Assembly (NCBI GenBank): GCA_009869945.1
Contig: WIXG01000034.1
Span: 248,001 to 312,000 of the forward strand
Direction of reading: 5' to 3'
DNA length: 64,000 bases
From: Mesaphorura yosii
Lineage: Eukaryota; Arthropoda; Collembola; Poduromorpha; Tullbergiidae
Positions 50,501-62,502 of this stretch are shown here, one piece after another. A model generated the notes under the pieces. The model had not been told where the DNA came from. It worked only from the letters and a program-made list of their open reading frames with translations, and did no database searches. How positions within the stretch are numbered: the first letter of the stretch is position 1; every line of letters begins with the position of its first letter. A program made the position numbers and the translations under genes.

Positions 50501-52378
50501 GGGACAGGGATTACCACACAGTCACACGCACGAAGCCACACACTTGGGTGAAGTACACCTTGAGTCTAAAAATACACATGTCAATGTGGACAAGTTTGCA
50601 TTATGTCACATTCATGCCTTCTTGCATAAATTATTTTGAAACAAGCCTCACTTTACGACTTGGCTGCGACTCTAACCAAGCCAAAGGAAAGTCTAGCGTG
50701 AACCTCAATTGGAATTTTGTCAATAAATCTCATAAAAACGAAACTTTTCATAATTTCCATTCTCACAGGGTTTATGGCCGCGTGTACGTTAATTTTAATG
50801 AAATTTTAGTGTCGCTTGCCGAATCTCAGCGGCTGCTTCAGTGTCCAATGTGAAATGCACTTTCGAGAGTGAAACTCGAGTTAATGATTCTAGTAAAAGC
50901 CGTGAGCCCGGTACGCGGTTTGTTTTTCTTCAATTAGCTAATGATTAATGCCAGAACAATTACGAGTTTGGTTTTGGCTTCAGTTTTAGCAGCTGCCAAT
51001 TTTAATGGCCAAAGTATGAAAGACGCCAATTCGTCAATAATGCAAGTGTCTCGTCATTATAATGTGCGATGATAAATTAATTAAATCTCTCACAAAATCG
51101 TACTCGTAATTCGTCTTCCAAGACAAGCCAAGCCATCTGAGAGCGCATTTGACATGATCACTCGCGCTCTCATCAAATTTTCTGCTGCCATGAATCTGTT
51201 ACTTCCTATTTCTTCTCAGGCTGCCTCATAAATCTCGTCGTCGTTCTGAATCTCTTATTTCATAATGTGACACATTCGAAAAAGCAATTTTGAATGAATA
51301 ACAAGTCTCAAAATGCATCGAGTCATAAAGCAACATTTTTCATTCGTCTTTATTTTCATTCACAGATCCGCGATTCGCACGCGATTCACAGTCCACATGC
51401 AAAATGCGATAATGCAAGAATGCTGTGATTCAGGATGAAGATGACTTTTTGTTGTCGTACGTGTCTATGTGACAATGAGACGACGAGACGAGACAGCGAG
51501 AATTCGCACTCGCACTCACGCACTCGGAAATGTGTCCATTATCCTTAATCGACATGTGAGATAATTTTATGTCGTGTAGATCTTGATTATGAGAATGAGA
51601 ATTGCCCTTTCTAAGAATGAATTTCGCTTCTGAGTGTAAAATACGGATAATTGTAGCAGCAAAAGTGCAAAATTAGTTCACTAATTCGCCATTTGCTCTA
51701 ATGACACGGAGCAGTATGCTGTAGAGGCTGTACTTACTTGTTTCGAAGCTGCTGCTGCGGAGATTTCTCTTCAATTCGGTTATTGTTGTTGTTGAGAAGA
51801 TTCAGGTGATTGTGATGGCTCAGTTTGTTGCTGTTGATGAAAGCTGGATGCTGGGAAGATCGCTGCGTGCGAACGGTGGAGTTGAAGTTATGGACCAACG
51901 GTGGTTGGGGCGTCCTCGGATTCTTGGAGCTGAAGGATGTCGACGAGGAGGTCGACACTTCCATCTTGGCGCGCACGACTGATTGCGTCGAGTTGTTGAA
52001 GTGCGCTGCCCGGTCTTTGTTGATAATCTGGTTCAGAATGTTGGCATTATTGTAGGCGGCGACTACTGGGACCGGAATGGAGGCAGCCGCGTGCGGTTTG
52101 ACGTAGTGGTTCTTAGCGCTATCCCAAACGTGTATTGTGTAACTAGAACTAGAACTAGACGTGGTGAGTTCACGAGGCGCTCCCTGTGAATACGAGGTCG
52201 AGGAGGACGATCTTCTGTCTAGACATTGTCCAGTTGACAAGCTGCCAAAGATCATTAAGAGGACAAGTCCTGCCACAACAATCGCTCTATTGTTATTCTG
52301 GCGGCTGCGCATCTTGTAACCGCTGTCGAATTGCTTGTAATCGTGTTGAGACTGTGCGAGTGTCATTGTAGAGTACAT
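14537..52378 (-). CDS. Scabrous-like fibrinogen-domain protein with a 31.5-kb first coding intron
   Basis: There are eight coding exons: 52378-51738, 20206-19822, 18065-17715, 16974-16825, 15818-15606, 15123-14931, 14780-14695 and 14626-14537, giving about 702 residues. Every junction is GT-AG and phase-consistent, including the long one (AA|G). The hydrophobic segment (residues 32-47, AIVVAGLVLLMIFGSL) is a signal peptide or anchor; starting at the ATG at 52312 would make it a classical signal peptide. Next come a Ser/Asn/His-rich region, coiled coils (about 216-256 and 322-365) and a Pro/Thr/Ser linker. The fibrinogen domain runs from about 460: C467, SGLYHVKLPG, VYCDQETAGGGW, RNWIEYRSGFGDPQRELWIG, the calcium site FSTHDRDND (619-623), NCA, GGWWWKSC and YTLKKATMMIRP. 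Secreted Drosophila Scabrous has this architecture and acts in Notch-dependent spacing of neural precursors. FIBCD1 or angiopoietin-like proteins are alternatives. Domain assignment is firm; orthology is not proven. Confidence 0.85.
15819..16824 (-). other. 1.0-kb intron of the scabrous-like gene with two perfect hairpins
   Basis: The intron separates the two exons encoding the first half of the fibrinogen domain. It holds two perfect 8-bp inverted repeats: 16163-16180 (AGTCCTCT, 2-nt loop, AGAGGACT, then a T run) and 16278-16297 (CCTGTTCT, GTAA loop, AGAACAGG). No coding exon is seen. Confidence 0.5.
16975..17714 (-). other. 740-bp intron of the scabrous-like gene
   Basis: The intron lies between the linker exon and the first fibrinogen-domain exon. 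It contains one copy of TGCAGGTGCA at 17355-17364, an E-box (CAGGTG) in a nearly palindromic frame. No coding exon or mobile element is recognised. Confidence 0.6.
18066..19821 (-). other. 1.76-kb intron of the scabrous-like gene
   Basis: The intron is bounded by the donor CGC|GTAAGT at 19822/19821 and the acceptor CTCCAATAG at 18066. It is AT-rich. Short reading frames on both strands lack splice or family support, and I see nothing else in it. Confidence 0.6.
20207..51737 (-). other. 31.5-kb intron of the scabrous-like gene, no gene supported inside
   Basis: The donor is AA|GTAAGTACAG at 51738/51737, the acceptor TATTTCTAG before 20206, and the two exons agree in phase. The interior holds only short reading frames, the longest of which (minus, 30,019-29,612, 135 codons) shows no domain or exon signals. 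I recognise no transposon, tRNA or rRNA. The sequence is unusually rich in TGCA (15 copies in 23,401-24,000, against about 2 expected from base composition). It also has homeodomain-like TAATTA words, one TGCAGGTGCA at 50,096-50,105 and a proneural-type GCAGGTGG at 47,376-47,383. A long intron in a developmental gene often holds enhancers; that role is inferred here. Confidence 0.7.
47376..47383 (+). promoter_or_regulatory. GCAGGTGG E-box of the proneural class
   Basis: The octamer fits the GCAGSTGK consensus bound by Achaete-Scute/Daughterless dimers in flies, where scabrous is a known proneural target. It lies in the long intron, 4.4 kb from the first coding exon. A single match of this length is expected by chance in tens of kilobases. 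Confidence 0.2.
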
Positions 52379-55300
52379 TGTGCCAACAATTGGTTTTGGC
52401 TGCACACTCAAGATCACGATTGTGTTGTAAAGGGATTAAATAAATTACACAAGTGTCTGGCTCAAGTGGAGCACATTACGTGTTCGGGTTGTCTGTCTGC
52501 GTCCTGAATGAACTTGATTGTTCACTTGCACTTGCACGATCCGTCAGAATTTATTTCTTTCGGGTCGAAGGGCACCAAGCCCCGACTGGGCCCATTTAAA
52601 GCTGAAAGTGTCCGGGCGGGAGACGTTCCAGAAATGTTCACGAAGTCTTGATCCAAGTTCATGTAACTGATCTTGTTCGAGCGTTGAAACTTGGAACAGA
52701 TCACGTCAGCGAAATGTATGGTCAATGGACACAGATCGAGTCGGCGACTTGTTGCACATGCACTTGCAAAAATTCGACTGAGTCTGCAGGCTCACTGAAG
52801 AAAGAATTCGCAGGTTGAGAATTCTGTATCGAAGAAAATCAGCGAGCCATTTGAGCCCTGCAGTCTTTACGATCACTCGCAGTTCACAATTCAGTGTTGT
52901 AAATATCTGCACTGCACTGCACGTTGAGTTCGCTGAATGATATATTTACTTTTAATACATTTCTGAATATAGCAATTTATCTATCATTTGTCATCTCGCA
53001 GCGTTATTCTTGTGCTTGCCTGTGCTGCTGTGTACCTGCCTGATGTCTGTTGCTGCTGCTGCTTTCGTACCAGACGCAACAATGAAACAGAACGGACTTA
53101 CCTTACTTCAAGCTTAATGCAGAATTCTTGATGAAGTACAAACTTATAGCTGTGTTAGGATAAAGTGTATAACAAGAAACTCATTGCACGGTGGGGCTTT
53201 TAGCATGAGACAACGTTGCGCTGAGGGATGGGAGACAACTTTTCTCACATGTATGAGATGCTCGCAATCTCACATCTTGCGTAGTTTGTAAAGAGCTTGG
53301 ATGTAAAGTTCCAACTTACGCTGTTCGTAGTTAATTAGTATGCCAGTAAGCTAAGTACAGTAAGTACATAGAGAATATGATATATTCAAGTTGCATTGTT
53401 TTAAGTTTCTTTATGAAGGTCTTATAGTGGGAATTTTGTGAGGGAATCTTGCGATTATGCACTGCCTTGGCCTGTACTGGCCAAAATTTCGGTCAAATCG
53501 GTGCTTGAGTGTTCGAAGCAAGGAACGGCCATGGCCCATGCAGACAAATGGAACAGAAGGTCATTATGGATTCGACAATTAAGATGTGGAGACATCAATT
53601 TTTCTCGCCACGATTTAGCAAATGAAATTGAAATCCGCACTGGTTTGTAATTAAAATTGCAATTAACGGCAGCGACGGCGTGAGCAATCAATTTACATTG
53701 CATAAAATTGTCGCAGTCTCAGTGACAGTGTGCATCACGTCAATAATTAAGTATTATTTACGAGCGGGGTGACATTCAATTTATAACCTGGCGCAATAAG
53801 TGCAACAATCACACAGGACTGGTCGTTGGACTCGTAATCACATAAATATAAATCCAAATCCAATTGTGAAATTTGAAGTTCACAGCAACTGCTCTTTTGC
53901 CTGTACTGAAATTATTAATAAGCAAAAGTTCGTCGTTGCCAATTTTGCTTTACCAACATGGGTTGATGATGCACTTGGCTTTGGCTTTCAGAATGAATGC
54001 AGAATGCAATTACAACAATGGGCTTTCTTTACTTCTTACCTCACCCATTTGGCAACGAGACAGAATAAAGGATTCTTCATTACAGCAGCCGCGCAATAAT
54101 GCACACTGCACTCGGCGAGAGCCAAAATCAAGTCAAGATAATATGATTTGATTTGGCACTGGGCACGCTTTAATTGATAAATCGTTTATCTTAACATTGA
54201 CTCATTTGGACGGGACGCGGAGGCAATAATTTAATTGGCCAAGTTAATTTGATTGTTTTAACAATGCAAATGGCAAATACAGCGCGTTGCAATTTGGTTG
54301 CGGGGCTCGAAATAATTATTTGTACAAAAAATAAGATTGAAGATGATACGCTTGGAATTTGGTATTACGTACACGTCGCGACACATGATTTTGGTGACAG
54401 ATAAGCTCACGTTCACGCTTGCGCTGCGCCCACTCACGAAATAATTGCATGATCACATTCTAATTCGTGAGCAGTTAAATTGAGTTAAATACTGACGAGT
54501 TATGCAATCAATTTAATTATTGGGTGAAATATGAAGATTTGATGGAATTGTCACCCATTTTGAAGAGGGAACTTGACATGAACAATCAAAATCGTGTGCA
54601 GAAGTTCATTTTACAATCAAGTCAGCGTGATTTTTAAAGGTGCGCACCTTCTTGAACTCGTGAACTTATTGCGAAATAGAAATTGCAATTGTGGCTGTCA
54701 TGATTGGGGAGGTCGGATCATCCGATGGCCTGGCCTACAAACATAAACATTACCGACTTGCGTTTGTGCTGCGGTTGTGGTCGGTAATCCCAAAGGACCA
54801 AGCAAGATCATAAATCAAGAGTTAAGAGGGCATATCACAGCATATCCCACAATGCGACGACCAATTTGACACTTTTAAAGTTTAAAAGGACTGAAGTGAA
54901 ATCAAGTTGACATTGATACTGAAAATACAAAAATACTGTTACAGATACATGCAAGAATATGTCATGGAGGTTATAAAACGCTTTCCAAAGGATTAACTCC
55001 ATTTATGCACCGCACTGCATTGAACTATCAGTGCCTATTATTGCATACAATACATAAGAAAGGATGGATTCCGAAAAATCCTAGTCCAAGGAGTAGGACA
55101 GTGTGTGGAACAAAACACACTCCGCCTTGTTTCATAAACATTACCTCAAAGGTTCATATGAGTTATAAATAGCTTCAACTTCGAGGACGCAATTCAATCA
55201 GTGAGCACCGAAAGTTTTCTTTTCCAGTTAAAAAAGTTCTACCAGACTTCGAAATGCTGAGAGGTCAAGACTGAAGAGTAATTGTACGGAAAAGCATAAT

Positions 55301-58300
55301 ACCATTACAAAAGATTGAAATGTTTTCACAAGTCGGAGAAACAGCGAAGGTTGCCGACCGAAGTTCTTGCGAAAGAGCAATTGGAAATTGGTAATTTGAT
55401 CCAATCCAAGCTAATTACTTTTATCCAATTGCCCGACTCTTGCAAAATAGGAGCGATTCAATTGTATTTCGGAAAGACTTAAACTGTGTTAACAACATGG
55501 CAATTTATGCAATTGGACTGGGCTTGGTTCGCGTTTGAATTTGACTTGATTCGGCCAACAGCCAGAGAGAAAAGCATAAATTACAAATTCCTTCCACTCA
55601 GGATACAGAAGATTGATTGTTTATAACGACATAAAGAACCCGGAGGCAGCAGAATTGTTGAAAAATCTGCAACTATGAATTACAATTACAACTCTTAAAT
55701 CATGCAATACTTTTGCCACTGCTGCTGCTCAGGATTAATACCTGCAATACGTTTTGAATATGAATAATTTGGGTTCGCGAGTTCTCGCCCTATTAAAAAT
55801 TAGCCCACTTCTGATATCCAATTCTTGCTTTGAGCCGACTGTGTGCAGAATGAATTTCAAATGACATATTTACACTTTAATCGAGAATAGAATTGTGCTG
55901 TTTGTCTGTGCATGATTAATTTCTGACTCGTTATATGACCATTGCGTAATGTATGTAATAAAACTTTGGTTTACCAGGCACAACTAGGACAAAGGCGATT
56001 GCTTAACTCATAATTGTCGTATGGTCCCCTTAAAGTCTCTCCCAAAACTGTACTGTGGTTACTGACGTGAATTTTATGATGATAAATCGAAACCAAAGAT
56101 TGTCGCATGAAGAGGAAGCCATAAATTTGTCAGTTTTGGGCTTTCTACGAATTTCCATTAAACGAAAAAACATGCGCGAAAGGTGACATAATCGATTTTC
56201 TGGTCTACCAACAGCCTGGGAATCAGTGAAATAGAAAGTCGATCCGTAATAACGCGTTAACACGAACTAATTTGTGCAATCACGTTAGTCAGTTCATCTG
56301 TGCAATTGTTTGCGACAGCTCATCGCCAGAAATGGTCCTGAAAGATGTCGCGTGCTCCTTCGTGACGAAGATTTGAGAATTTCAGCTGTTAATTGCGTGC
56401 AATTTACCAATTTAAGACGTTGGGCGAAATGAGTTACACGAAACCATTGCTTAAATGATTTCAGCGCCTCCTTGCACGGGTTGAGTTGCATAATGGAATG
56501 GAGCCAATTGCGTTTATAAATAAAAATTCGAGAGTTTCTCCGCGAACTGTGTCGTTCAGGATATAAATTTCAGAGTAGCCATATTATGTATACCAAATTG
56601 CAGCATCTCGCGCCATGCACCTATGAAATGCCTTGACTTGACACACCATGGACTTACCCCAAATCTGAAACTGGATTTGTGCTTGCGTTTTGACACGTAC
56701 TCGAGAATCGCATTCGCGGTTTATAGCGCCAATTATCTCATTTTCGTGCACTGCTATTTATGACTCAATTCTAGCAACACAATAAACGTGTACTTGTTGC
56801 CTGTATAATTTGCATATTTCCGTAAGTCATAAACTTTGATTTCTGAAAAAGGAGAGTTAATTCAAAGCACGCAAGCAGTGGCGACATGTTTTACGATCAT
56901 ATGCGATTTTGTGCGATCACAATTGCCATATTATGTAAAATATCACATATTCTGGCAAAAACAAAATTGACTTATTTGGTCGCATTTGGTGCACAAGCAG
57001 TTGTTTCAGAGTTGGTGAATCGTTGAAATTTAAAAGAATTGAATCTTTTCGTTGTTTGACAGGAAGAATCACTCAAGACGCAAATCTCTGCTAGCCTCTT
57101 GAATGATTTCGACCTTTTAATTTCACAGGGCGAGGAGAACTTGCAAAAAATCTAATGACTCAACTTTTTGCAATGTGGCCGCTCAGTGAACCGCAAATTA
57201 TAAAATATTTTGACCCCGTTGAACTTTCCTCGAAGACTGCACACAATTCGCGCCGAGCTTCCAAAATACTTTGATCTTGTTTCGCCAGAATGTCACAACC
57301 TGCCCTGGCTGGACTGCGTGTAAACATGTAATTTTATATTATTATGAGAGTAAAGTGTTTCATTTTAATTTTGCAAATTGCCCACACTGACGAATGTGAA
57401 TTGAGAATGTTCATAGCTCATTACATAATTTGATGGCATGTCCGAGTCGAATGCGTGTGCGTTTGCGTTTCCAACGCCATCGTCGTCGTCGGTCAAAGAA
57501 ATTAAATTTTCAACAAGAAAATCAACCCTACCGCTTGCAACATATGCCCACATATCATTAGCGCTTTATTTTGACACGCCATGTCGGCAGTGGTTCAAAG
57601 CACTACGTTTAACGAAGAAATCTATTTTTTCATAATGCGTTGCGTTTATCAAATGTTAAATGGCCAAGCAGTCAAGTCAATAACGCATCAACGCATGTCA
57701 CAGTCCCTGGCAGTATTTGCATGGGAATTGCTACGATACGCTTGTGACATGACAAAGCAGCCTGCCTGCCAACAATCTGAGCTCTTGCTTTGCTTTGATG
57801 AGACAGCGGTGGGTGGATTAGATTACCTACTCGTATTATTAATGCATTACCGATACAAAACATTTCTGTGATGATGCAACCATGCAACAGGCCAGCCTGG
57901 TGGAGAAGATCACAAAAACTTGTATGCCTATTTTCAAAATTCGTATTTCGTATTTCCTATCTGCGGTTGGATATTGGATATCGTCGAAAACTTGCTACAG
58001 TCAATTGTGATTGCATTCGTCGTAACTCGAAAAAGTAAATACACGGCGACTGCGCCTTGCTTTGGGCTGTAGCGATTTAATAATCATAATGATAATACGT
58101 TTTGGGCGTTGCAAAGTTTGGCACAAAAAATTCAAATTTCATTTTTATTAGCCCTACTCAATTTCACTGCAATTATTCATAATTTTTATTTTATTATCTT
58201 TCTTTCGCTCTCAGGACGCGAATTATTTGCTTTGAACATCACCGACGGACATGAACCTTTCCTATTCATTCTCAATTGCATTGCTTTGTGAGGCGAATCA

Positions 58301-61300
58301 TGGCGATTGCGGAATAAAGCCACCGTACACTGCTGCAATGCACTGAACAAGTCGGAAGGATTGAGTTTTTATCAAAGCAATAGCAATAATGAGAAGATTG
58401 GCTAAATTCTTTATTGTTACAAAAAATGAGACATGAAACATGAAAGCAAAATAGCGATGAGGAAGAATACAGCGGGCTCACAGCACCAAACAACCTCAAA
58501 AGCTACCAAATAATTAAATTACGAGAATGGTGAATAACATATTAAACCACCGAAATCAAATCCTGCATGTGGATTAAGGATCTGGAATCTCAGTCTGACA
58601 GTTGTTTACTCAATTTTCATTTACAAGGAAAGGAAAGCATAACTGAAGCACAAAGCATGATAGAAGCATTGGAAACAAGTTTCAAAGTTTATACTTTACG
58701 AACTCCTAATTACGCTGAAATTACATTTTCACTTACGAAAAGCAGTATTAATTGATTTTTGATGCATGGGTTCATTTTGCAGGGGAAGGTTAACTGGTAA
58801 CTCGCAGCTGGCTGCTGTTTCGGTGATTACATGAAACCAGGAGCCAGTAATTTCCAGACATGAAACCCTACAAAACCAAAATCGAAAGCTTGGTCTCGTC
58901 TTGTCTCCTCTTAACGCCAAAATTAGCCATTTAATAAAGAATCAGTCCAATATTAGGTCATTGTAATTTAAAGCAACGAGATGACTAACCTAATCATAGA
59001 GAACTCTCGAAGAAAAGTAATTAAAGTTGGAAACGTAATGCTGAAATGTGCTTACATAATGAGGAAGTGTTGACTCATTCCCACCTGGCCAGTCTGTTGC
59101 CCCAGTCTAAATCAATTTCTCTCGTGTCAATCTCGAGGGTGCGAGCTGACATGTTCAGCTGCCAGTTTAATGCTTACTCATTCCCATCGCCAGAAGCGTA
59201 ACTCTGTCTCCAACAATTAATTAGCAAACTAATTAAAATCAGAATTTAGAAATGTCATCTCGATAAATGTGAAGAAAAGAAAACTGCGGACAGATTTGAC
59301 AGGGTTTTTGTCCCAACTGCTGGCTGCTTTATGTGGTATTACGTAACCGTACAAATGTGCGCTAATAACATTTTAAGAAATTTTTAAGAAATTGCGGCCG
59401 ATTTCAATAGAAAAGTCATTTCGAACCCGCTTAATAAGCAAAAACGCAGGTCGCAAAAAGGTGCTCAAGGAATCCGAACGCAATCTAAGAAAAGGTAAAC
59501 ACATTAAAATGAGGTTGCCGCGCCTTTTTCATGTTCTTTCGAGTCGATTACAATTCACAGGTCTCAGTTGGAACTTTTCTCTGTGCCGCTGAATGAGTTC
59601 AGACAGATGAAATAGAGAGGCACACCTTTGTTGTGATAGCGCAACAATGAAGCAATTTTCCTCATGCGTACGTGTTCAGTGTTTCGTGTTTACTCAAGTC
59701 ATCATCGCCGACTATCCTCTCTCGTCATCGCTGACGCTGATTTTGCAAACCGACAACCGACATGGCTTCTTTTCTGTTCCTTCGAGACCTAATTGTCTGG
59801 TGTTCCCATTTCTTCGACACCGGCCGTAAAAGAAGGAGCAAATTGAGTTGGGTTCGATTTCCAACAATTCGGAAGTCATTTAGCAAAGAGAAACACATTT
59901 TGTTCTTTGTATTTGAACAATTGCACTGTCCATTGAGTAATCCTGCGTTCTGCTCGACAATAACCGCAAATGTGATATGATGCAGTCCACTTTCTTTGCA
60001 GAGCACTTTTTGACATAATTATATATTATCACCACCTGGTCGGTCTGTAATTTGATTTATGGCCTGGATTACGCATACGCACTCATAACTCTACAATACA
60101 AAAGTCGTTCACTCTCATCAATGATCAACACAGCGTACGCGTTTTCAAATTTGCTCGTTTCGATTTGAATTGGTAACAATAAATTATTGCACGAAAAAGG
60201 CTAATTGGAGTGCATGTTTTCTGATTCGTTAATCGCGAAGCCATCGGATTCCTTTGCGGTTGCGTTGTTGCGCGAATGGCGAATACCAATAAAATGCCTC
60301 GGCACTCGGGAAATTGATCTCAGCACTTGCACTGCAATTAATTATGCATGTGTATCAAATGAATTTATGCGAACTTTTAATGCGTTTATTGTGCGTGCAT
60401 AATTTACTTTATGTATTTCAACTGTAACGCGGGCAAGGTAATCGCAATTGCGAAGATGATAAAATGCGGCTTGACGGTGAGGCAATATGGAAATAATTTT
60501 GATTGCCTTCGTCTAGTTCCTCATTCGAATTCTGTTATTAAATTGGCGTAAATGTACACCGATGCAAGGCACGGCGAGGCGGAGAGATAAAGATCGTGTT
60601 TGGTCAACACACTCCATTAGACAGACAGGACTCATATGACAGAGTAGATCGTCTTGCTATTCTTGTCGAAATTGAATACTAAGTGAGTTCAAACAACAAT
60701 CTTGACACACTCGACAGATAAGTCATTGCTCATTGTCATCTCATCAAAATATTACGACTGCCAGACCCGCAGCAGCGAAATGCGAAAGGCAAAGATCCTG
60801 AACCAACGAATCCACGTTGACTGACTCTGCTGTATATTTGTGCGTCTTCAGCACTGTTCTGCGCTGGTGTGAGTCGAGTGTGATTGCGAAGAAAGCCATT
60901 TACCATTTACTGCTCCTAATCACCATTCAAAATTTGACTGCTCTGTTCATTGATCACGTTTCAGGACTCGTCTACTTTTGCTGCTGCTGCCGTTCTGTTG
61001 CGTAATCGCAATAATCGAAAACAGGTTGCACTGAACACTGAAAAGTAAGACGATCATTTAAGTGCTTCGGATTCCTGAGCACATTTCTCTTATTATTTCA
61101 TTGGAGCACCAGCGAAGCATATCATATCGTAGACAATTTGTCTCCGTCATTCATCGTCGTCGTCGTCATTGGGCGATGATACTTTGAAAATTGAGATTGG
61201 GAACCAGATCAAAATGAGTATCGCATCGCATTGAGCGAGCTTGCAAATATATGAAAGACTGCAGGTGCAGACTAACTGGCTGGCTCCCATTGTTAACACT

Positions 61301-61973
61301 TGCTCCACCTGGTGCGACTACACAGAACCTCTGTGAAGTAATTCTTGAGCATCTCAGGAGTTGTCATTGTTGACCATTGCAATTCGTAGTTCTGATAAGG
61401 GCTTTTGGGTTGGAAATCATGCTAGCACATAACTGTGCTCCAGTAGGCAGAATGTTGAAAAGATGTTTCCTGCTTGAGCAAGGGTTGCCTGGAAACGATT
61501 TGCATGGAAAACGTTGTTTAGGAACAATTTACCTGGACACAATTTGACTAGGAACAATTATACTCTGAAAGCAATTCGCTAGGAACAATTTGATTGGAAC
61601 ACTTTGTCTGGAAACAATTTGTCTAGGAACAATTTGTCTGCGGACTATTGTCCGCTATTGGGCTATTCAGCTATACTTTTCTCCGCTCGTTATAATTGCC
61701 ACAGGACATGAACAGGATCAATAGTTTTTGAAGCAGGTTACAACAGGTTACGAGGTAATCATACAGTCAAAATCCGAAGAAATATTTGAGCTAGGAATCC
61801 GACGAGTGTGACCGCTTACACATTCGACATTGAAACGAATTTCAGGGGGAAAAATGCCATAGATGCCGTTATTTATGAAAAACTTCTTGGGCAAAATAAA
61901 AGTGGTAAGAGGAGGCAGCATGTGGTATACGGCATTCTTCCAATTTAGGTGTTCCAGAATTACATACAGTAAT
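52379..61973. other. 9.6-kb gene-free stretch upstream of the scabrous-like gene
   Basis: This region lies between the start of the scabrous-like coding region and the 3' end of RPB8. It should contain the scabrous-like promoter and 5' untranslated region, but I cannot fix a transcription start. Reading frames are all short, overlap on both strands and show no family features. It is TGCA-rich like the long intron, and carries one TGCAGGTGCA (61,260-61,269) and the minisatellite at 61,491-61,640. I recognise no mobile element. Confidence 0.55.
61491..61640 (+). repeat. Minisatellite: about 10 units of a 14-16-bp GGAACAATTTGTCTA-type repeat
   Basis: Unit starts are at 61491, 61506, 61521, 61535, 61551, 61567, 61582, 61596, 61610 and 61626. 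Each begins GGAA(A)CAATT or a close variant and ends in a TNTCTA-like spacer. The last units (GGAACACTTTGTCT, GGAAACAATTTGTCTA, GGAACAATTTGTCTG) are nearly identical, while earlier ones have drifted. A related core occurs in NDUFA11 intron 1 (6208-6285). Confidence 0.85.
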
Positions 61974-61979
61974 TTATTT
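61974..61979 (-). terminator. Poly(A) signal AATAAA of RPB8
   Basis: On the minus strand AATAAA lies 89 nt after the RPB8 stop codon at 62,068, giving a short 3' untranslated region. Confidence 0.6.
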
Positions 61980-62067
61980 TACAAAAAGTAACGATAGAAG
62001 AAACAGATTGACAAAATCTTAGATAATTGCAGCTTGTGGCAGAGAAGAAAGGAATCAGATTGGCCGT

Positions 62068-62185
62068 TCAAAAGGCCAATTTCTTCATCAACAAGTAAAT
62101 ATTCTTGTCCACTTCAAATCCGTGCAGATTGTTGGCGTCTCCTTGAAGTCTCATGAGAAGTCCACCAAACGAAACGTACGCTGAC
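62068..62185 (-). CDS. RPB8: Last exon of RNA polymerase I/II/III subunit RPABC3 (RPB8), partial
   Basis: The exon (acceptor TTCCACAG, entry phase 2, stop TGA at 62,070-62,068) encodes [20 protein letters not shown], then [18 protein letters not shown]. This is the near-invariant C-terminus of RPB8, a subunit shared by all three nuclear RNA polymerases, with an OB-like fold. Only these 38 residues of about 150 are present. I searched the remaining 1.8 kb on the minus strand for the preceding exon (which should end in the equivalent of the conserved ATRL/TSRL) and found none. The upstream exons should lie beyond the right edge. It is not a retrocopy, because a spliced acceptor sits at the exon start. 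Confidence 0.93.
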
Positions 62186-62424
62186 CTGTGGAATAGAAAA
62201 GATAAATGTTAGAATTCGAAATGAATTTCAGTTCAAAGGAAATACATCAGCAACTTCAGACAAGAATACATTCATAAATACGTCGTAGCCAATACAAATT
62301 AAAAAACATCACTGAATTAAATGTAATTAATTTAACTAAGCACTTAAAGATCGAGAGCAGAGTGGAGAAGTCTTTGAGTCTTCGAGGTATAGATTGAAGA
62401 ACGACGATGACGAGATGTTGCTTT

Positions 62425-62502
62425 GCAAGGGGAATCATACCGGCGGTGTGGATAGTGGCGTGTATTAAATTCACAACCAGCTAACCACACTGCCACTACG
62501 AC
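62425..62502 (-). repeat. Degenerate tRNA-like element (Ser/Leu type), possible SINE head or tRNA pseudogene
   Basis: The minus strand reads GTCGTAGTGGCAGTGTGGTT at the start (62,502 downward). This resembles the acceptor strand and D-arm of a tRNA-Ser, including a box-A-like TGGTTAGCTGG. About 50 nt further is GGTATGATTCC (62,441-62,431), two mismatches from the box-B consensus GGTTCGATTCC. The 3' acceptor strand that should pair with GTCGTAG is absent, so it is not a functional tRNA gene. It lies in the RPB8 intron. Confidence 0.4.

Noticed and set aside
59850..59866. Box-B-like GGGTTCGATTTCC suggesting a tRNA
   Set aside because: No box A at the right distance upstream and no cloverleaf can be formed.
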